In this document: in pieces, positions 38,716 to 48,945 of the stretch
Numbering within the stretch: position 1 is the stretch's first letter
Layout of the letters: each line of letters starts with the position of its first letter
From: an uncultured Pelagibacteraceae bacterium
GTDB taxonomy: Bacteria > Pseudomonadota > Alphaproteobacteria > Pelagibacterales > Pelagibacteraceae
Direction of reading: 5' to 3'
NCBI GenBank assembly: GCA_902587145.1
Contig: CACIKD010000002.1
Span: 80,072 to 144,071, forward strand
DNA length: 64,000 nt
Made by a program: the position numbers and the translations under genes
Notes under the pieces: model-generated
Databases searched by the model: none
What the model saw: the letters and a program-made list of their open reading frames with translations, nothing else
What the model was told of the DNA's origin: nothing

Positions 38716-39738
38716 ATGAGACAAATAGAAAAAACTTATAAAAAAGGTGTTCTGAGAAAACTCTTAATCAAAATATGTAGATTGTTGGGTTATGAGCTTA
38801 TTGATCAATCAGACATGTCATTTATTACATCATTTAATAAGGAAAATGCATCAATAGTCGGTAAAAAATCGATAACTTTACCCTTGGGAGAAATAAAGAT
38901 TAAGCGAAAAATACGTAGCCTAGATGTTATCTTGAAAACATGTACAGGAGTTAATTTGGTTTCTCAGAATAAAAAAAGAATATTTGAGCACAAAAAATCG
39001 GAATATACATTTAGAACAATTAATTCACTCCTAAAAAGTTTAAAAAAATCCCAACAGAATATAAATAATATTGATTTACAGATTACAATTATAGATTCCG
39101 GATCTTCAAAAGAAGACAAAGAATTAATGCGAGAAATCTTAGAAAAATCAAAATTTAAATTTAATTTTATAGAATTAAATTTAAGCGATTTTTTACAAAG
39201 AATAAAAGTTATAAAAAAAAATAATACTCAAATAGAAAATAATATGAAATCGACAATGGCAAGTATTATAAAGTCTTTTGAAATATCAAAAAATTTTGAT
39301 GATTTAGTTTATTTTGTTGAAGATGATTACATCCATAGTGATGATTGTATTTCTGAGATGCTATCAGTTTATGAAAAATTTTCGACTATTTTTGAAGATG
39401 AAGTTTTTATAGTACCAGTTGATTATCCGTATTTATATCAAAAAAATCAGTCTACCAATGTACTTATAGGTCAAAAATATCACTGGAGATCTGTAAAAGA
39501 GTCTCTGTTAACATTTTTAACAAGTAAAAAAATGATAAATAAATATTATAATGAACTTATAAAAATGGGTGAAATTGAACATGAGCCGTATGAAACAATA
39601 CTTCACAATATTTATGACAAGGAAAAATGTTTTTCTCCTATTCCTTCTCTGGCACTACATTGCACTAACGTAAATTCTGTATTTGGATTATCTCCAACAA
39701 TAGATTTTAAAAAGTTATGGGAAGAAAGTAAATTATAA
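38716..39738 (+). CDS. Glycosyltransferase-like protein
   Basis: 340 aa; GT-A-like VYFVEDDYIHSDDCISEML. Confidence 0.5.
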   Translation: MRQIEKTYKKGVLRKLLIKICRLLGYELIDQSDMSFITSFNKENASIVGKKSITLPLGEIKIKRKIRSLDVILKTCTGVNLVSQNKKRIFEHKKSEYTFRTINSLLKSLKKSQQNINNIDLQITIIDSGSSKEDKELMREILEKSKFKFNFIELNLSDFLQRIKVIKKNNTQIENNMKSTMASIIKSFEISKNFDDLVYFVEDDYIHSDDCISEMLSVYEKFSTIFEDEVFIVPVDYPYLYQKNQSTNVLIGQKYHWRSVKESLLTFLTSKKMINKYYNELIKMGEIEHEPYETILHNIYDKEKCFSPIPSLALHCTNVNSVFGLSPTIDFKKLWEESKL

Positions 39739-39768
39739 ATAAGGCCCGATTTCTCGAGCCTTATTTAA
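39737..39768. terminator. Bidirectional terminator-like hairpin
   Basis: AAATAAGGC...GCCTTATTT between convergent genes. Confidence 0.6.
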
Positions 39769-39788
39769 ATTACAAACTATCAGAAAAA

Positions 39789-41072
39789 TTAATCTCTAAT
39801 GGAATAAGCTGACACACCGACTTCAGCTTTATCTGTTCCTAGTCTTTCAGCAGATTTACTAATTCTTAAACCAACAGTTTCTTTAAGAATTCTAAATACT
39901 GCATAAGATAATACAAAACTAAAAACACATACTGAAATTACGCCAATAAACTGTATTGTAAAATTTGTATCATTATTACTTAATGGTACAACTAAAGTTC
40001 CAAAAATACCTGCGAACATATGTACCGGAATAGCTCCAACAACATCGTCCAAGGCTTTGCTTTCTAAGAATTTAGTTCCAAAATACATTATAACCGCACC
40101 AGTTGCTCCAATGCACATAGCAAGTATTGGACCCGGTGTTAGTGGCTCAGCTGTAATAGCAACTAATCCTGCAAGAGCACCGTTTAACATCATAACAATA
40201 TCAGTTTTGCCATTTAATAAACGAGTCAAGGCTGCACCGGCTACTGTACCAGCCGCTCCAGCTAAGTGAGTGTTAACTGCAATTTTACTAATTGCATTTA
40301 CATCATCAAAAGTTCCCATAGCTAATTGACTGAAACCATTAAATCCAAACCATCCAAACCATAATAAGAATGTTCCTAATGTTACTAGTGGAATACTAGA
40401 AGCTGCAAAAGGTTCCATAGATCTTTTTTGTCCTCTTGGACCAAATCTTCCCTCTCGCGCGCCTAATACAATTACTCCAGCTAAAGCTGCAGCGCCACCA
40501 CATGCATGGACAAGTGTAGACCCAGCAAAATCAGAAAAGCCAGCTGTGCTTAACCATCCGCCTCCCCATTGCCATCCCATTGAAATTGGATAAATTAAAC
40601 CTGCCATAAAAGCTGCAAATATGAAAAACGGCCAAATCTTTATTCGCTCCGCTACTGCACCTGAAACTATTGAAGCTGTTGCACAAACAAACATGGTTTG
40701 AAAAAACCAATCGGAATGTCCAGAATAACCAGTTCCCATTTCAGTACCATCACTCCATATTGAGAACGAACCAATATATCCGCCTTCAGGAATTCCATAT
40801 GCTAAATTATAACCAACTAAAAAAAACACTATTGAACAAATTGCAAATTTACCTATATTTTTTGCTGCTATTGTAGAAACACTTTTTGTTGTTACAAGTC
40901 CACTTTCTAACATACAAAATCCAGCTGCCATAAAAGCAACTAAAACCCCGCCAATATAAAATGCTAATGAATTAAAAATATATTGACCCTCTTCAGACAT
41001 TGTAGTTTCTGCGAAACTTGATGTCGTTAAAATTGATAAAAATATTAAAATTAAAATTAAACTTTTTCTCAT
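39789..41072 (-). CDS. amtB: Ammonium transporter (copy 1)
   Basis: Amt motifs (DFAGSTLVHACGGAAALAG); start at MRKSLILIL with RBS. Confidence 0.95.
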   Translation of the reverse strand: MRKSLILILIFLSILTTSSFAETTMSEEGQYIFNSLAFYIGGVLVAFMAAGFCMLESGLVTTKSVSTIAAKNIGKFAICSIVFFLVGYNLAYGIPEGGYIGSFSIWSDGTEMGTGYSGHSDWFFQTMFVCATASIVSGAVAERIKIWPFFIFAAFMAGLIYPISMGWQWGGGWLSTAGFSDFAGSTLVHACGGAAALAGVIVLGAREGRFGPRGQKRSMEPFAASSIPLVTLGTFLLWFGWFGFNGFSQLAMGTFDDVNAISKIAVNTHLAGAAGTVAGAALTRLLNGKTDIVMMLNGALAGLVAITAEPLTPGPILAMCIGATGAVIMYFGTKFLESKALDDVVGAIPVHMFAGIFGTLVVPLSNNDTNFTIQFIGVISVCVFSFVLSYAVFRILKETVGLRISKSAERLGTDKAEVGVSAYSIRD

Positions 41073-41164
41073 TTTTCCCCCTCGTTGACATGCGTATTTC
41101 ATTTTTAAGTAAGTTGTAAAATAGTGACTATGGCATAACACATATGTAAAATTTGCATAAAAAA

Positions 41165-41195
41165 AAGGCCCAGCGGGGGGCTGGGCCTTAAGTTT
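41165..41195 (-). terminator. Intrinsic terminator downstream of amtB copy 2
   Basis: Minus strand GGCCCAGCCCCCCGCTGGGCC followed by a T tract. Confidence 0.85.
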
Positions 41196-41234
41196 TCTCC
41201 AACTAACGAGGGAGGAGATAAGTTAGAAATTTTA

Positions 41235-42527
41235 TTAGTCTCTTATACCGTAAGCTATTACACCAACTTCTGCTTTGTCAGTTCCTAGTCTTTCAGCTTC
41301 TTTACTAATTCTTAATCCAATTGTGCTCTTTATAGCTTGGAAAACAATTAGTGAGACTACAAATACGAATACAACAACTGAAATTGTTCCTAAGAATTGA
41401 GCTCCAAAAGAAACATCTCCATTTGTTAATGGTACTGCTAATGTACCCCATACACCAGCTACTAAGTGAGCAGGTATGGCTCCAACAACATCATCGATTT
41501 TTAATTTGAACAATAATTTCGTTGAGAAATACATTAATATTCCTGCTATTGCTCCGATGAAAATTGCTGCTAATGGACTTGGTGTTAACGGTTCAGCAGT
41601 GATACCCACTAATCCTGCGATAGCTCCATTTAACATCATGACCACATCAGTTTTACCACCAATCAATCTTGACATTGTTGCAGCAGCTAATACTCCACCA
41701 CCTGCAGCTAAATTCGTATTGATATAAATTGTTGCGACTGAAGACACATCTTCAAGTGTTCCAGCGGCCAATTGCGATCCACCATTGAAACCAAACCAAC
41801 CTAACCAAAGTATAAATACTCCTAAAGTTGCTAATGGAATTGATGATGCCGCGAACGGTGCCATCGGTTTAGCTTCGCCTTTTCCTGAGAATCTACCAGT
41901 TCTAGCACCTAATATTATCGCACCTGCAAGAGCCGCAGCTCCTCCAGCAGCATGTACTAATGTTGAACCAGCAAAGTCTGAAAATCCAGCAACCGATAAC
42001 CATCCGCCACCCCACTGCCAACCCATTGAAATTGGATAAATAATTCCAGTTAAAATAGCTGCAAATAGGAAGAACGGCCAAATTTTAATTCTTTCTGCTA
42101 ACGTACCAGAAACGATAGACATTGTAGTAGCACAGAACACCATTTGGAAGAACCAATCAGAACCATCAGAATATCCTGTATCTAATGATGAATTATCACT
42201 CCATGGTGTGAATGAGCCTATATATCCGCCTTCTGGAATACCGTAAGCTAAGTTGTAACCAACCAACCAGAACATAACTCCGGCGATTGAATAAAGACCT
42301 ATATTTTTTGCACAGATTGCTGATACAGATTTTGATGTTACTAATCCTGACTCTAACATTGCGAAACCTGCGGCCATCCACATGACCAAGAAACCTGACA
42401 TTAAAAATAGTAGGGTATTAAATATATATTGTACTTCTGCTGATACAGTTGTTTCTGCGTAACCTAATCCTGCGAAACCAAAGTATAGTGCTGCTCCAGC
42501 AAAAAAGTAACCTAAGTATTTTTTCAT
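41235..42527 (-). CDS. amtB: Ammonium transporter (copy 2)
   Basis: 430 aa paralogue of copy 1 (DFAGSTLVHAAGGAAALAG). Confidence 0.95.
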   Translation of the reverse strand: MKKYLGYFFAGAALYFGFAGLGYAETTVSAEVQYIFNTLLFLMSGFLVMWMAAGFAMLESGLVTSKSVSAICAKNIGLYSIAGVMFWLVGYNLAYGIPEGGYIGSFTPWSDNSSLDTGYSDGSDWFFQMVFCATTMSIVSGTLAERIKIWPFFLFAAILTGIIYPISMGWQWGGGWLSVAGFSDFAGSTLVHAAGGAAALAGAIILGARTGRFSGKGEAKPMAPFAASSIPLATLGVFILWLGWFGFNGGSQLAAGTLEDVSSVATIYINTNLAAGGGVLAAATMSRLIGGKTDVVMMLNGAIAGLVGITAEPLTPSPLAAIFIGAIAGILMYFSTKLLFKLKIDDVVGAIPAHLVAGVWGTLAVPLTNGDVSFGAQFLGTISVVVFVFVVSLIVFQAIKSTIGLRISKEAERLGTDKAEVGVIAYGIRD

Positions 42528-42628
42528 AACACTCCCTTGTTTAATTAAAGTGTGCTTATAAAATTTTAAAAATTAAATGAGGAGTGATTTGTCTTAAAAT
42601 GAGCTATGCAGTTTTTGCAAGTAGTTTA

Positions 42629-42658
42629 GCCCTTATTTGATTTTTTCAAATAAGGGCT
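42629..42658. terminator. Terminator-like hairpin downstream of HU gene
   Basis: AGCCCTTATTTGA/TCAAATAAGGGCT perfect stem; weak U tract. Confidence 0.5.
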
Positions 42659-42669
42659 AAAAATAAGAT

Positions 42670-42945
42670 TTAACGGTTAAACATTTCTTTTAAGCTTTTA
42701 GCAGGTAAAAACTTAACTTTTTGAGAAGCTGCTATTTGAATGGACTCACCTGTTCTTGGATTTCGACCTACTCTAGCTTTTCTTTTAGCTACTTTATAAG
42801 TACCAAAACCTGCAATTTTTACAGTATCGTCATTCTTTAGCGCATCTAAAATAATAGTCGTAATTGAGTCAAAAGTTCTTTCAGCATCAGCTTTACTCTG
42901 GCCCAATGTGGACGATATTTTTGCTACTAGTTGTTTTTTATTCAT
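42670..42945 (-). CDS. hupB: HU family DNA-binding protein
   Basis: 91 aa; GFGTYKVAKRKARVGRNPRTGESIQI. Confidence 0.93.
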   Translation of the reverse strand: MNKKQLVAKISSTLGQSKADAERTFDSITTIILDALKNDDTVKIAGFGTYKVAKRKARVGRNPRTGESIQIAASQKVKFLPAKSLKEMFNR

Positions 42946-43015
42946 TTTTGCCCCTAGGTTAATTCTAATCTCAACAAAAACTGAGCAAAATCAACATTAT
43001 TTTTAGTATTAAACA

Positions 43016-43041
43016 ATTATATTAACACTAAATATAGTGTT
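43016..43041 (-). promoter_or_regulatory. HU promoter with operator-like inverted repeat
   Basis: Minus strand TATAAT at 43016-43021 preceded by AACACTA-TATT-TAGTGTT (43024-43041). Confidence 0.5.
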
Positions 43042-43087
43042 TAAAAAAGTGTTGATTTTACTTGCTTTTTTGCGAGTAAAAAGTGGC

Positions 43088-44203
43088 TTAAAATAAGCCT
43101 AAATCTTTAAGATCGTTAAATGTCGTAAAAAACATAAGAGAAAACAGCAAAAATAACCCGATTCGAAAAAAACCCTCTTGAGTTTTTTGGGAAAGTGGTT
43201 TCCCTAGTATTTTCTCAAAAGCATAAAACATTAAATGACCGCCGTCTAAAAGAGGAATTGGGAATAAATTTATTAATCCTAAACTTATCGAAATATAAGC
43301 CATGATACTTAAAAAGGCAATAAAGCCGAATTGAGCAACCTGACCTGTTATTTTTGCTATTCGTATGGGTCCGCCTAATTGTGAACTATCCCCTTTTCCT
43401 TGAAACATTGATCCTACAAATTTTAAAGTGGTTTTCGTTACAAACCATGTTTCTCCCACAGCATAATATAAGGCTTTGGTTGGCCCTAATTTTTGTTTAT
43501 CAAATTCATTATTTAGAGGAGATATTTTTATACCAATAATTTTCCTTTTTACTTTATTGCCTAAATTATCTTCGCTCATTACTTCTTTAGGTTCTATTAT
43601 GAATAACAATTCTTGCTCGTTTCTTAAAACTTTAATTTCGACATTTTCATTTGTTGTTGCATTAATATGTGTAGAAACCTCTAAAACACTACTTATTTTA
43701 TTATCATTAATTTCCGTAATAACATCATTCACTTTTAATCCTGATGAAAAGGCTGGGCTGTTTTCTTGTACTTCGGATATTTTAGCTGGAGTGAAATCTT
43801 TACCGGAAAAGATATATATAAAGGTAAAAATAATGATAGCTAAAATAAAATTTGCTAATGGACCTCCAAAAACAATTAATGATCTTTGGTAAAGAGGTTT
43901 TACTACAAAAAGTTTTTTTCTATCACTCTCATTGTATTTTTTTAAAAGCTCCGCTTGTTCAGCTTGACTAAAAACGTTTCTGTCACCGAAAAACTTAACA
44001 TACCCTCCTAAAGGTATTAAACAAAATTTCCATCTCGTTCCATTTTTGTCATTAATACCGAATAATTCTCTACCGAAACCTATTGAGAAATCAGTGACAC
44101 CTACACCGTATTTTCTAGCAAAATAATAATGGCCATATTCATGAACGAATACAACTATAGTAAGTAAAACAATAAATGGTATTATAAAATTTAAAATTTC
44201 CAT
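43088..44203 (-). CDS. rseP: RIP site-2 zinc metalloprotease
   Basis: VVFVHEYGHYYFARKYGV HExxH, PDZ, LFPIPLLDGGHLMF. Confidence 0.93.
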   Translation of the reverse strand: MEILNFIIPFIVLLTIVVFVHEYGHYYFARKYGVGVTDFSIGFGRELFGINDKNGTRWKFCLIPLGGYVKFFGDRNVFSQAEQAELLKKYNESDRKKLFVVKPLYQRSLIVFGGPLANFILAIIIFTFIYIFSGKDFTPAKISEVQENSPAFSSGLKVNDVITEINDNKISSVLEVSTHINATTNENVEIKVLRNEQELLFIIEPKEVMSEDNLGNKVKRKIIGIKISPLNNEFDKQKLGPTKALYYAVGETWFVTKTTLKFVGSMFQGKGDSSQLGGPIRIAKITGQVAQFGFIAFLSIMAYISISLGLINLFPIPLLDGGHLMFYAFEKILGKPLSQKTQEGFFRIGLFLLFSLMFFTTFNDLKDLGLF

Positions 44204-45081
44204 TCATTTACCTTACTAAAAAGAAAATTTCTGAACGCAACTAATCTAGCATTATTTTTAAGTGATTCTGGATAAACAAAATGAGTTTCTGTTGGTTTGC
44301 CAGGCTCAGTTGGTAAAACTTTTGTAATACCGTTTATATTGTGTGCTATATAGTCTGGTAATGCAGCTAAACCAACTCCACTTTGAACTGCTAATAATAG
44401 TCCGTAAACGCTATTTACTTTTAATAAAGACTTCCTTTTTTTTCCATCTTTTGTACCTACTTTTAATACCCAATCTGGATTATAAACAGGAGATGGTGCG
44501 CCTTTACCGTAAGTAATAAATTTATGTTTATCTAAATCCTTTAAAGTTTTTGGATAACCATTTTTTTCTAAATATTCATTTGACCCATAAATATGATAGT
44601 TGAAATCAACAAACTTTTTTTGAATTAGATTAAGTTGTTTTGGTCTTCTCATTCTGATGGCCACGTCAGCTTGACGAGTTGCTAAATCAAGTTCTTTATC
44701 ATCAAATATCAATTCTATTTCAATTCCAGGGTTTAAATCCATAAACTCTTTTATTCGAGGGGTTAACCATGTGGTCCCAAAGCTTACAACAGTAGTGACA
44801 ACAAGTTTGCCACTCAATTTATCTTTTTCTTCGCTTAAATTAGATTCTACATCTTTAAGTTTTGAAATTACCTCGTGCGCTGTCTTAAAAAGGTATTTGC
44901 CATTATCAGTGAGGGCTAATCCCCTAGCATGTCTCTCAAAAAGCTTTATTTTAAGGTCGCTTTCCAAAGATTGGATTTGTCTACTAATAGCTGATTGACT
45001 TAAATTTAAAATTGTTGATGCTTTAGTAAAGCTACTAGCCTCAGCAACTGTGTGAAATATCTTTAATTTATCCCAGTCCAT
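44191..45081 (-). CDS. LysR-family transcriptional regulator
   Basis: N-terminal HTH (SSFTKASTILNLSQSAISRQIQSLE). Confidence 0.93.
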   Translation of the reverse strand: MDWDKLKIFHTVAEASSFTKASTILNLSQSAISRQIQSLESDLKIKLFERHARGLALTDNGKYLFKTAHEVISKLKDVESNLSEEKDKLSGKLVVTTVVSFGTTWLTPRIKEFMDLNPGIEIELIFDDKELDLATRQADVAIRMRRPKQLNLIQKKFVDFNYHIYGSNEYLEKNGYPKTLKDLDKHKFITYGKGAPSPVYNPDWVLKVGTKDGKKRKSLLKVNSVYGLLLAVQSGVGLAALPDYIAHNINGITKVLPTEPGKPTETHFVYPESLKNNARLVAFRNFLFSKVNEWKF

Positions 45082-45097
45082 GAGAAAAGATTATAAA

Positions 45098-46099
45098 TTA
45101 TTTGTTAGGATTTACTATAGCTCTTCCAAAGAACTTGCCTTCTAAAAGCTTTGGATATGTGTCTAAAAGTTCGGAAAATGAAACAGATTTCGTGAATGAT
45201 TTTAATTTATTAAAATCTATAAGTTTAACAGCTTCATTCCACAGAAATTCTCTTCTTTTAATTGATGCACCAGAAGAGTCGATTCCCCATAGTTTAACTC
45301 CTCTTATTATAAAAGGCATAACAGTCGTATTTATTTTTATCCCCCCAGCGTTTCCACAAGATGCAACGATACCATTTGGCTTTACCTGAGCTAATATTTT
45401 TGTAAGTGATGGTCCGCCCACAGTATCAACGACACCGTCCCACGTTCCTTTCTCTAATAACTTACTTTCTCCTTCAAATTCTTTTCTATCAATAATATTT
45501 TTTGCGCCTAAATCTTTCAAATAATCATTTTTATCTTTTTTTCCTGTCACAGCATGAACATTGTAACCCATTTTTGATAAAATCATAACTGCAATGCTTC
45601 CTACTCCACCAGTAGCTCCGGTCACAAGAACGTCGTTTACTTTTTCACCTAAAAGAAGATCTTCTCTTGCTTTAATCGCAAATGAACATTGTAAAGCTGT
45701 AAACCCTGCAGTACCTAACATCATAGATTGTTCAGTATCAATATTTTTTGGATTCTTAATTAAGAAATTTGAGTCTACTTTCGCGTACTGCGAAAATCCG
45801 CCATAATACATTTCTCCAACTCTAAATCCTGTGCAAATTACGTTTTCATCTTTTTTAAATTTATCATCACCGCTCTCGACAACTTTTCCAGAAAAATCAA
45901 TACCAGGAACAAATGGAAATTTTCTAACTATTTTTCCACCATCTTTAAGAATTAAAGCATCCTTATAATTTAAACTTGAGTAATCAATTTTAATTAAAAC
46001 ATTTCCATCTTTTAAATGACTGCTGTCGATTTCTTTGATATCTCTTGTAAATTTCTCGTTTTGATTATCTATAACTACTGCTTTAAATTTTACAGTCAT
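45098..46099 (-). CDS. acuI: Acrylyl-CoA reductase AcuI/YhdH-type oxidoreductase
   Basis: 333 aa MDR without structural zinc; VLVTGATGGVGSIAVMIL, YHD-type N terminus. Confidence 0.8.
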   Translation of the reverse strand: MTVKFKAVVIDNQNEKFTRDIKEIDSSHLKDGNVLIKIDYSSLNYKDALILKDGGKIVRKFPFVPGIDFSGKVVESGDDKFKKDENVICTGFRVGEMYYGGFSQYAKVDSNFLIKNPKNIDTEQSMMLGTAGFTALQCSFAIKAREDLLLGEKVNDVLVTGATGGVGSIAVMILSKMGYNVHAVTGKKDKNDYLKDLGAKNIIDRKEFEGESKLLEKGTWDGVVDTVGGPSLTKILAQVKPNGIVASCGNAGGIKINTTVMPFIIRGVKLWGIDSSGASIKRREFLWNEAVKLIDFNKLKSFTKSVSFSELLDTYPKLLEGKFFGRAIVNPNK

Positions 46100-46707
46100 T
46101 ATTTTCCGATATGCTTTAAATATCTATTTTGAAGTGAAAGATCTTCTTTAAACGTTCCTAAAAAATAATTTGTAAGTGTCATCGCCTTTTCTTTCTTAAT
46201 ACCTCGCATAGTCATACACTGGTGGGAAGCATCTATAGTTACAGCTACACCTTTCGCTTCTAATCCACTCATTAAAGTTTTAGCTATTTGCATATTTAAT
46301 CTTTCTTGAGTTTGTAATCTCTTAGCATAAACTTCTACGGTTCTAGCTAATTTACTTAAACCAACAACTTTTTTATTTGGAATATAAGCGATATGGATTA
46401 CACCGATAATTGGAGCCATGTGATGTTCACAATGACTCTCAAAAGAAATATTTTTTTCTAAAACCATGTCATCATATCCATCAACATCTCCAAAAGTTTT
46501 ATTAAGAACTTTGTTGGCATCTTGATGGTATCCACTGAAATACTCCTTAAATGCTTTAACTACTCTTTTTGGTGTTTCTTTAAGACCTTCTCTATCTGGA
46601 TTTTCGCCTATCCACTTCAGAATAGTCTTGAAAGCATCTTCTGCTTCTTTATCAGTGACTCCGCTCTGATTTATCGATGATTTTTCTAAGTCTTTGACTA
46701 ATTTCAT
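46099..46707 (-). CDS. folE: GTP cyclohydrolase I
   Basis: FESHCEHHMAPIIG, SHQCMTMRG motifs. Confidence 0.95.
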   Translation of the reverse strand: MKLVKDLEKSSINQSGVTDKEAEDAFKTILKWIGENPDREGLKETPKRVVKAFKEYFSGYHQDANKVLNKTFGDVDGYDDMVLEKNISFESHCEHHMAPIIGVIHIAYIPNKKVVGLSKLARTVEVYAKRLQTQERLNMQIAKTLMSGLEAKGVAVTIDASHQCMTMRGIKKEKAMTLTNYFLGTFKEDLSLQNRYLKHIGK

Positions 46708-46785
46708 AATTTTTTAAACATTATTATAGGACATATGTTGTTAATGCAAATTGCTATTTTGTCTTTTTTTCACTATTTTAGCTAC

Positions 46786-47253
46786 ATGTTTAAAAAAAGA
46801 GACAGTGTTTTTGAAGTTGAAGAAGGAAAATTTTTATCTCCTAAATTTGATAGCCAAGGCCTAATTCCAGTAATCACAACGGACAGTAAAACCGGGGAAG
46901 TTTTAATGCATGGGTATATGAATTCTGAGGCTTTAAAAAAAACTATAGAAACAAAAGAAGCTCATTACTGGAGCAGGTCAAGAAAATCTATTTGGCACAA
47001 AGGAAAAACCAGTGGTTTTACTCAAAAAATAATTCAAATAAGAATAGATGATGATCAAGATTCTGTTTGGTTAAGTGTTGATATAGGAAACGGCGCTAGT
47101 TGTCATGTGGGTTATAGATCATGTTTTTATAGATCGATACCATTAGGTAAAATAAAACAGTCTGAAAAAGTTGAAATGAAATTTGAGGAAAAAGAGAAAA
47201 AATTTGATCCAGAAAAAGTTTATAAAGGACAACCTAATCCAACTAAACTTTAA
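46786..47253 (+). CDS. hisI: Phosphoribosyl-AMP cyclohydrolase
   Basis: LMHGYMNSEALKKTIETKEAHYWSRSRKSIWHKGKTSG. Confidence 0.93.
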   Translation: MFKKRDSVFEVEEGKFLSPKFDSQGLIPVITTDSKTGEVLMHGYMNSEALKKTIETKEAHYWSRSRKSIWHKGKTSGFTQKIIQIRIDDDQDSVWLSVDIGNGASCHVGYRSCFYRSIPLGKIKQSEKVEMKFEEKEKKFDPEKVYKGQPNPTKL

Positions 47254-47255
47254 AG

Positions 47256-47633
47256 ATGTCTAAAGAAACTCAGAAAAATGTTTTTGGCGAACCTCTCGAA
47301 CCTTGTTCAAACGAACCTTTAACAGGTTGGTTTAGAGATGGGTGTTGCAATACTGACGAAAATGATCGTGGAGTTCATACTGTGTGTGCAAAAGTTACTA
47401 GTGAATTTTTAGAATGGTCCAAAAAAGTAGGAAATGATTTAATCACACCACATCCCGAGTTTGGTTTTCCCGGTCTAAAAGATGGAGATTGTTGGTGTGT
47501 ATGTGCCACTTGGTACGCGAGGTCTATTGAAGAGAATAAAGCTTGTACTGTTTTTTTAAAGAAAACAAATATCAAAACACTCAAATTAATACCTTTGGAA
47601 AAGTTAAAAAAATTTGCTGCTGATTTGTCTTAG
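47256..47633 (+). CDS. DUF2237-like protein
   Basis: 125 aa; NVFGEPLEPCS..PLTGWFRDGCCNT, WCVCATWY. Confidence 0.8.
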   Translation: MSKETQKNVFGEPLEPCSNEPLTGWFRDGCCNTDENDRGVHTVCAKVTSEFLEWSKKVGNDLITPHPEFGFPGLKDGDCWCVCATWYARSIEENKACTVFLKKTNIKTLKLIPLEKLKKFAADLS

Positions 47634-48118
47634 TAAATTTTTGAACCTCGAGTTTTAATTATTAACTCAAGTTCCTGAAATTCTTTGCAGTTACAGTTTT
47701 TAAGGACTGCCAGTCTTTCTTTTGCTTTTTCAATTCTATTTGTTTGAACATAAAGTTCACCTAAATATTCATTAATTCCGTTATGCTTTGGATCTAAGCT
47801 TAAGCCTTTTAAATAAAACTTTTCTGCTTCATTAAAATTTCCAGACTTTCTTGATGTGAAACCCATATAATTTAATATGTCTGGATTGTTTTTGTCTTTT
47901 TTATTAGCTGTTTCTAATTTGTTAAAAGCTTCTTTATAAAGTTTAACTGCTTTATCTTTTTTATCTTTTTTCTCGAGCTTTCCTGCTCTTTTAATTAATT
48001 TTACAGCTTCGTCATACATTGAGACTTTTGAAGAACTTTCTCCACTATCTCCACCTGCTGCAAAAGCAAAGTTGTTTATAAAGAAAAAACTTATAATGAT
48101 AATTAAAATTTTTTTCAT
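47630..48118 (-). CDS. Exported TPR-repeat protein
   Basis: Signal peptide plus TPR (NPDILNYMGFTSRKSGNFNEAEKFYLKGLSLDP). Confidence 0.8.
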   Translation of the reverse strand: MKKILIIIISFFFINNFAFAAGGDSGESSSKVSMYDEAVKLIKRAGKLEKKDKKDKAVKLYKEAFNKLETANKKDKNNPDILNYMGFTSRKSGNFNEAEKFYLKGLSLDPKHNGINEYLGELYVQTNRIEKAKERLAVLKNCNCKEFQELELIIKTRGSKIY

Positions 48119-48149
48119 GATTAAATTTTAGTATTTTTTCTTAAATTTG

Positions 48150-48860
48150 TCATGCGACAGATGATCTTCCTCCGTCAACCCCTATAATCTGTCCTGTTAT
48201 CCAAGAACTATCTTTACTTAATAAAAAATTTACTAAAGAAGAAAAATCATCTCCTTCACCTATTCTTTTCAATGCATGCATTTTTGCAATACTTTCAGCC
48301 ATCTTTTCATTTTTTAGCATTGATCCAGCCATCTTCGATTTAGATAGGCTTGGCGCGATACAATTTACTCTTACATGTGGTGCAAACTCAGCAGCCAATG
48401 CAACCGTTAAACCTTCTACGGCTGCTTTTGCAGAACTTATAATACTATGATTTAAAAATCCCTTTCTAGCAGCAACGGTTGAAAATAAAACTATGGAACC
48501 TTTATTTTTTTTTAATTTATCATAAGTCGCTCTTATAATTTCCGTTGCAGATATAAGATTTAAATTAAAGCACTGCATGTAATCACTTTTTTTTGTAAGT
48601 TTTAAAGGCTTTAGATCTATTGACCCTACACAAAAAGCTAAACCATCAATATCTTCATTTCCCAAGTCGCTAATAATTTTGTCACTAAAATTTTCGTTTA
48701 ATACATCAGCCACAGTAAAGGAAGAGCCAAGTTCATTTGCTAAGCTTGTGATTTCTTTCTCATTCCTTCCTACTAAATGAGATTTTCCACCATTTTTTTG
48801 GATATTTCTTGAAACTGCGGATCCAATAGAACCAGTGGCGCCTATAATTAATTTTTTCAT
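48150..48860 (-). CDS. SDR-family oxidoreductase
   Basis: IIGATGSIGSAVSRN; start at MKKLIIG. Confidence 0.85.
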   Translation of the reverse strand: MKKLIIGATGSIGSAVSRNIQKNGGKSHLVGRNEKEITSLANELGSSFTVADVLNENFSDKIISDLGNEDIDGLAFCVGSIDLKPLKLTKKSDYMQCFNLNLISATEIIRATYDKLKKNKGSIVLFSTVAARKGFLNHSIISSAKAAVEGLTVALAAEFAPHVRVNCIAPSLSKSKMAGSMLKNEKMAESIAKMHALKRIGEGDDFSSLVNFLLSKDSSWITGQIIGVDGGRSSVA

Positions 48861-48945
48861 AAGGTTAAATACCATGATCTGAGAAATTGGACAGCCTAAT
48901 AATGACGCGTGTATTTTGCAATAAAAACAATATAAATTGATATTT

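Noticed and set aside
41785-42039. Plus-strand Pro/Ala-rich ORFs opposite both amtB genes
   Set aside because: Antisense shadow ORFs created by Gly/Ala-rich Amt codons.
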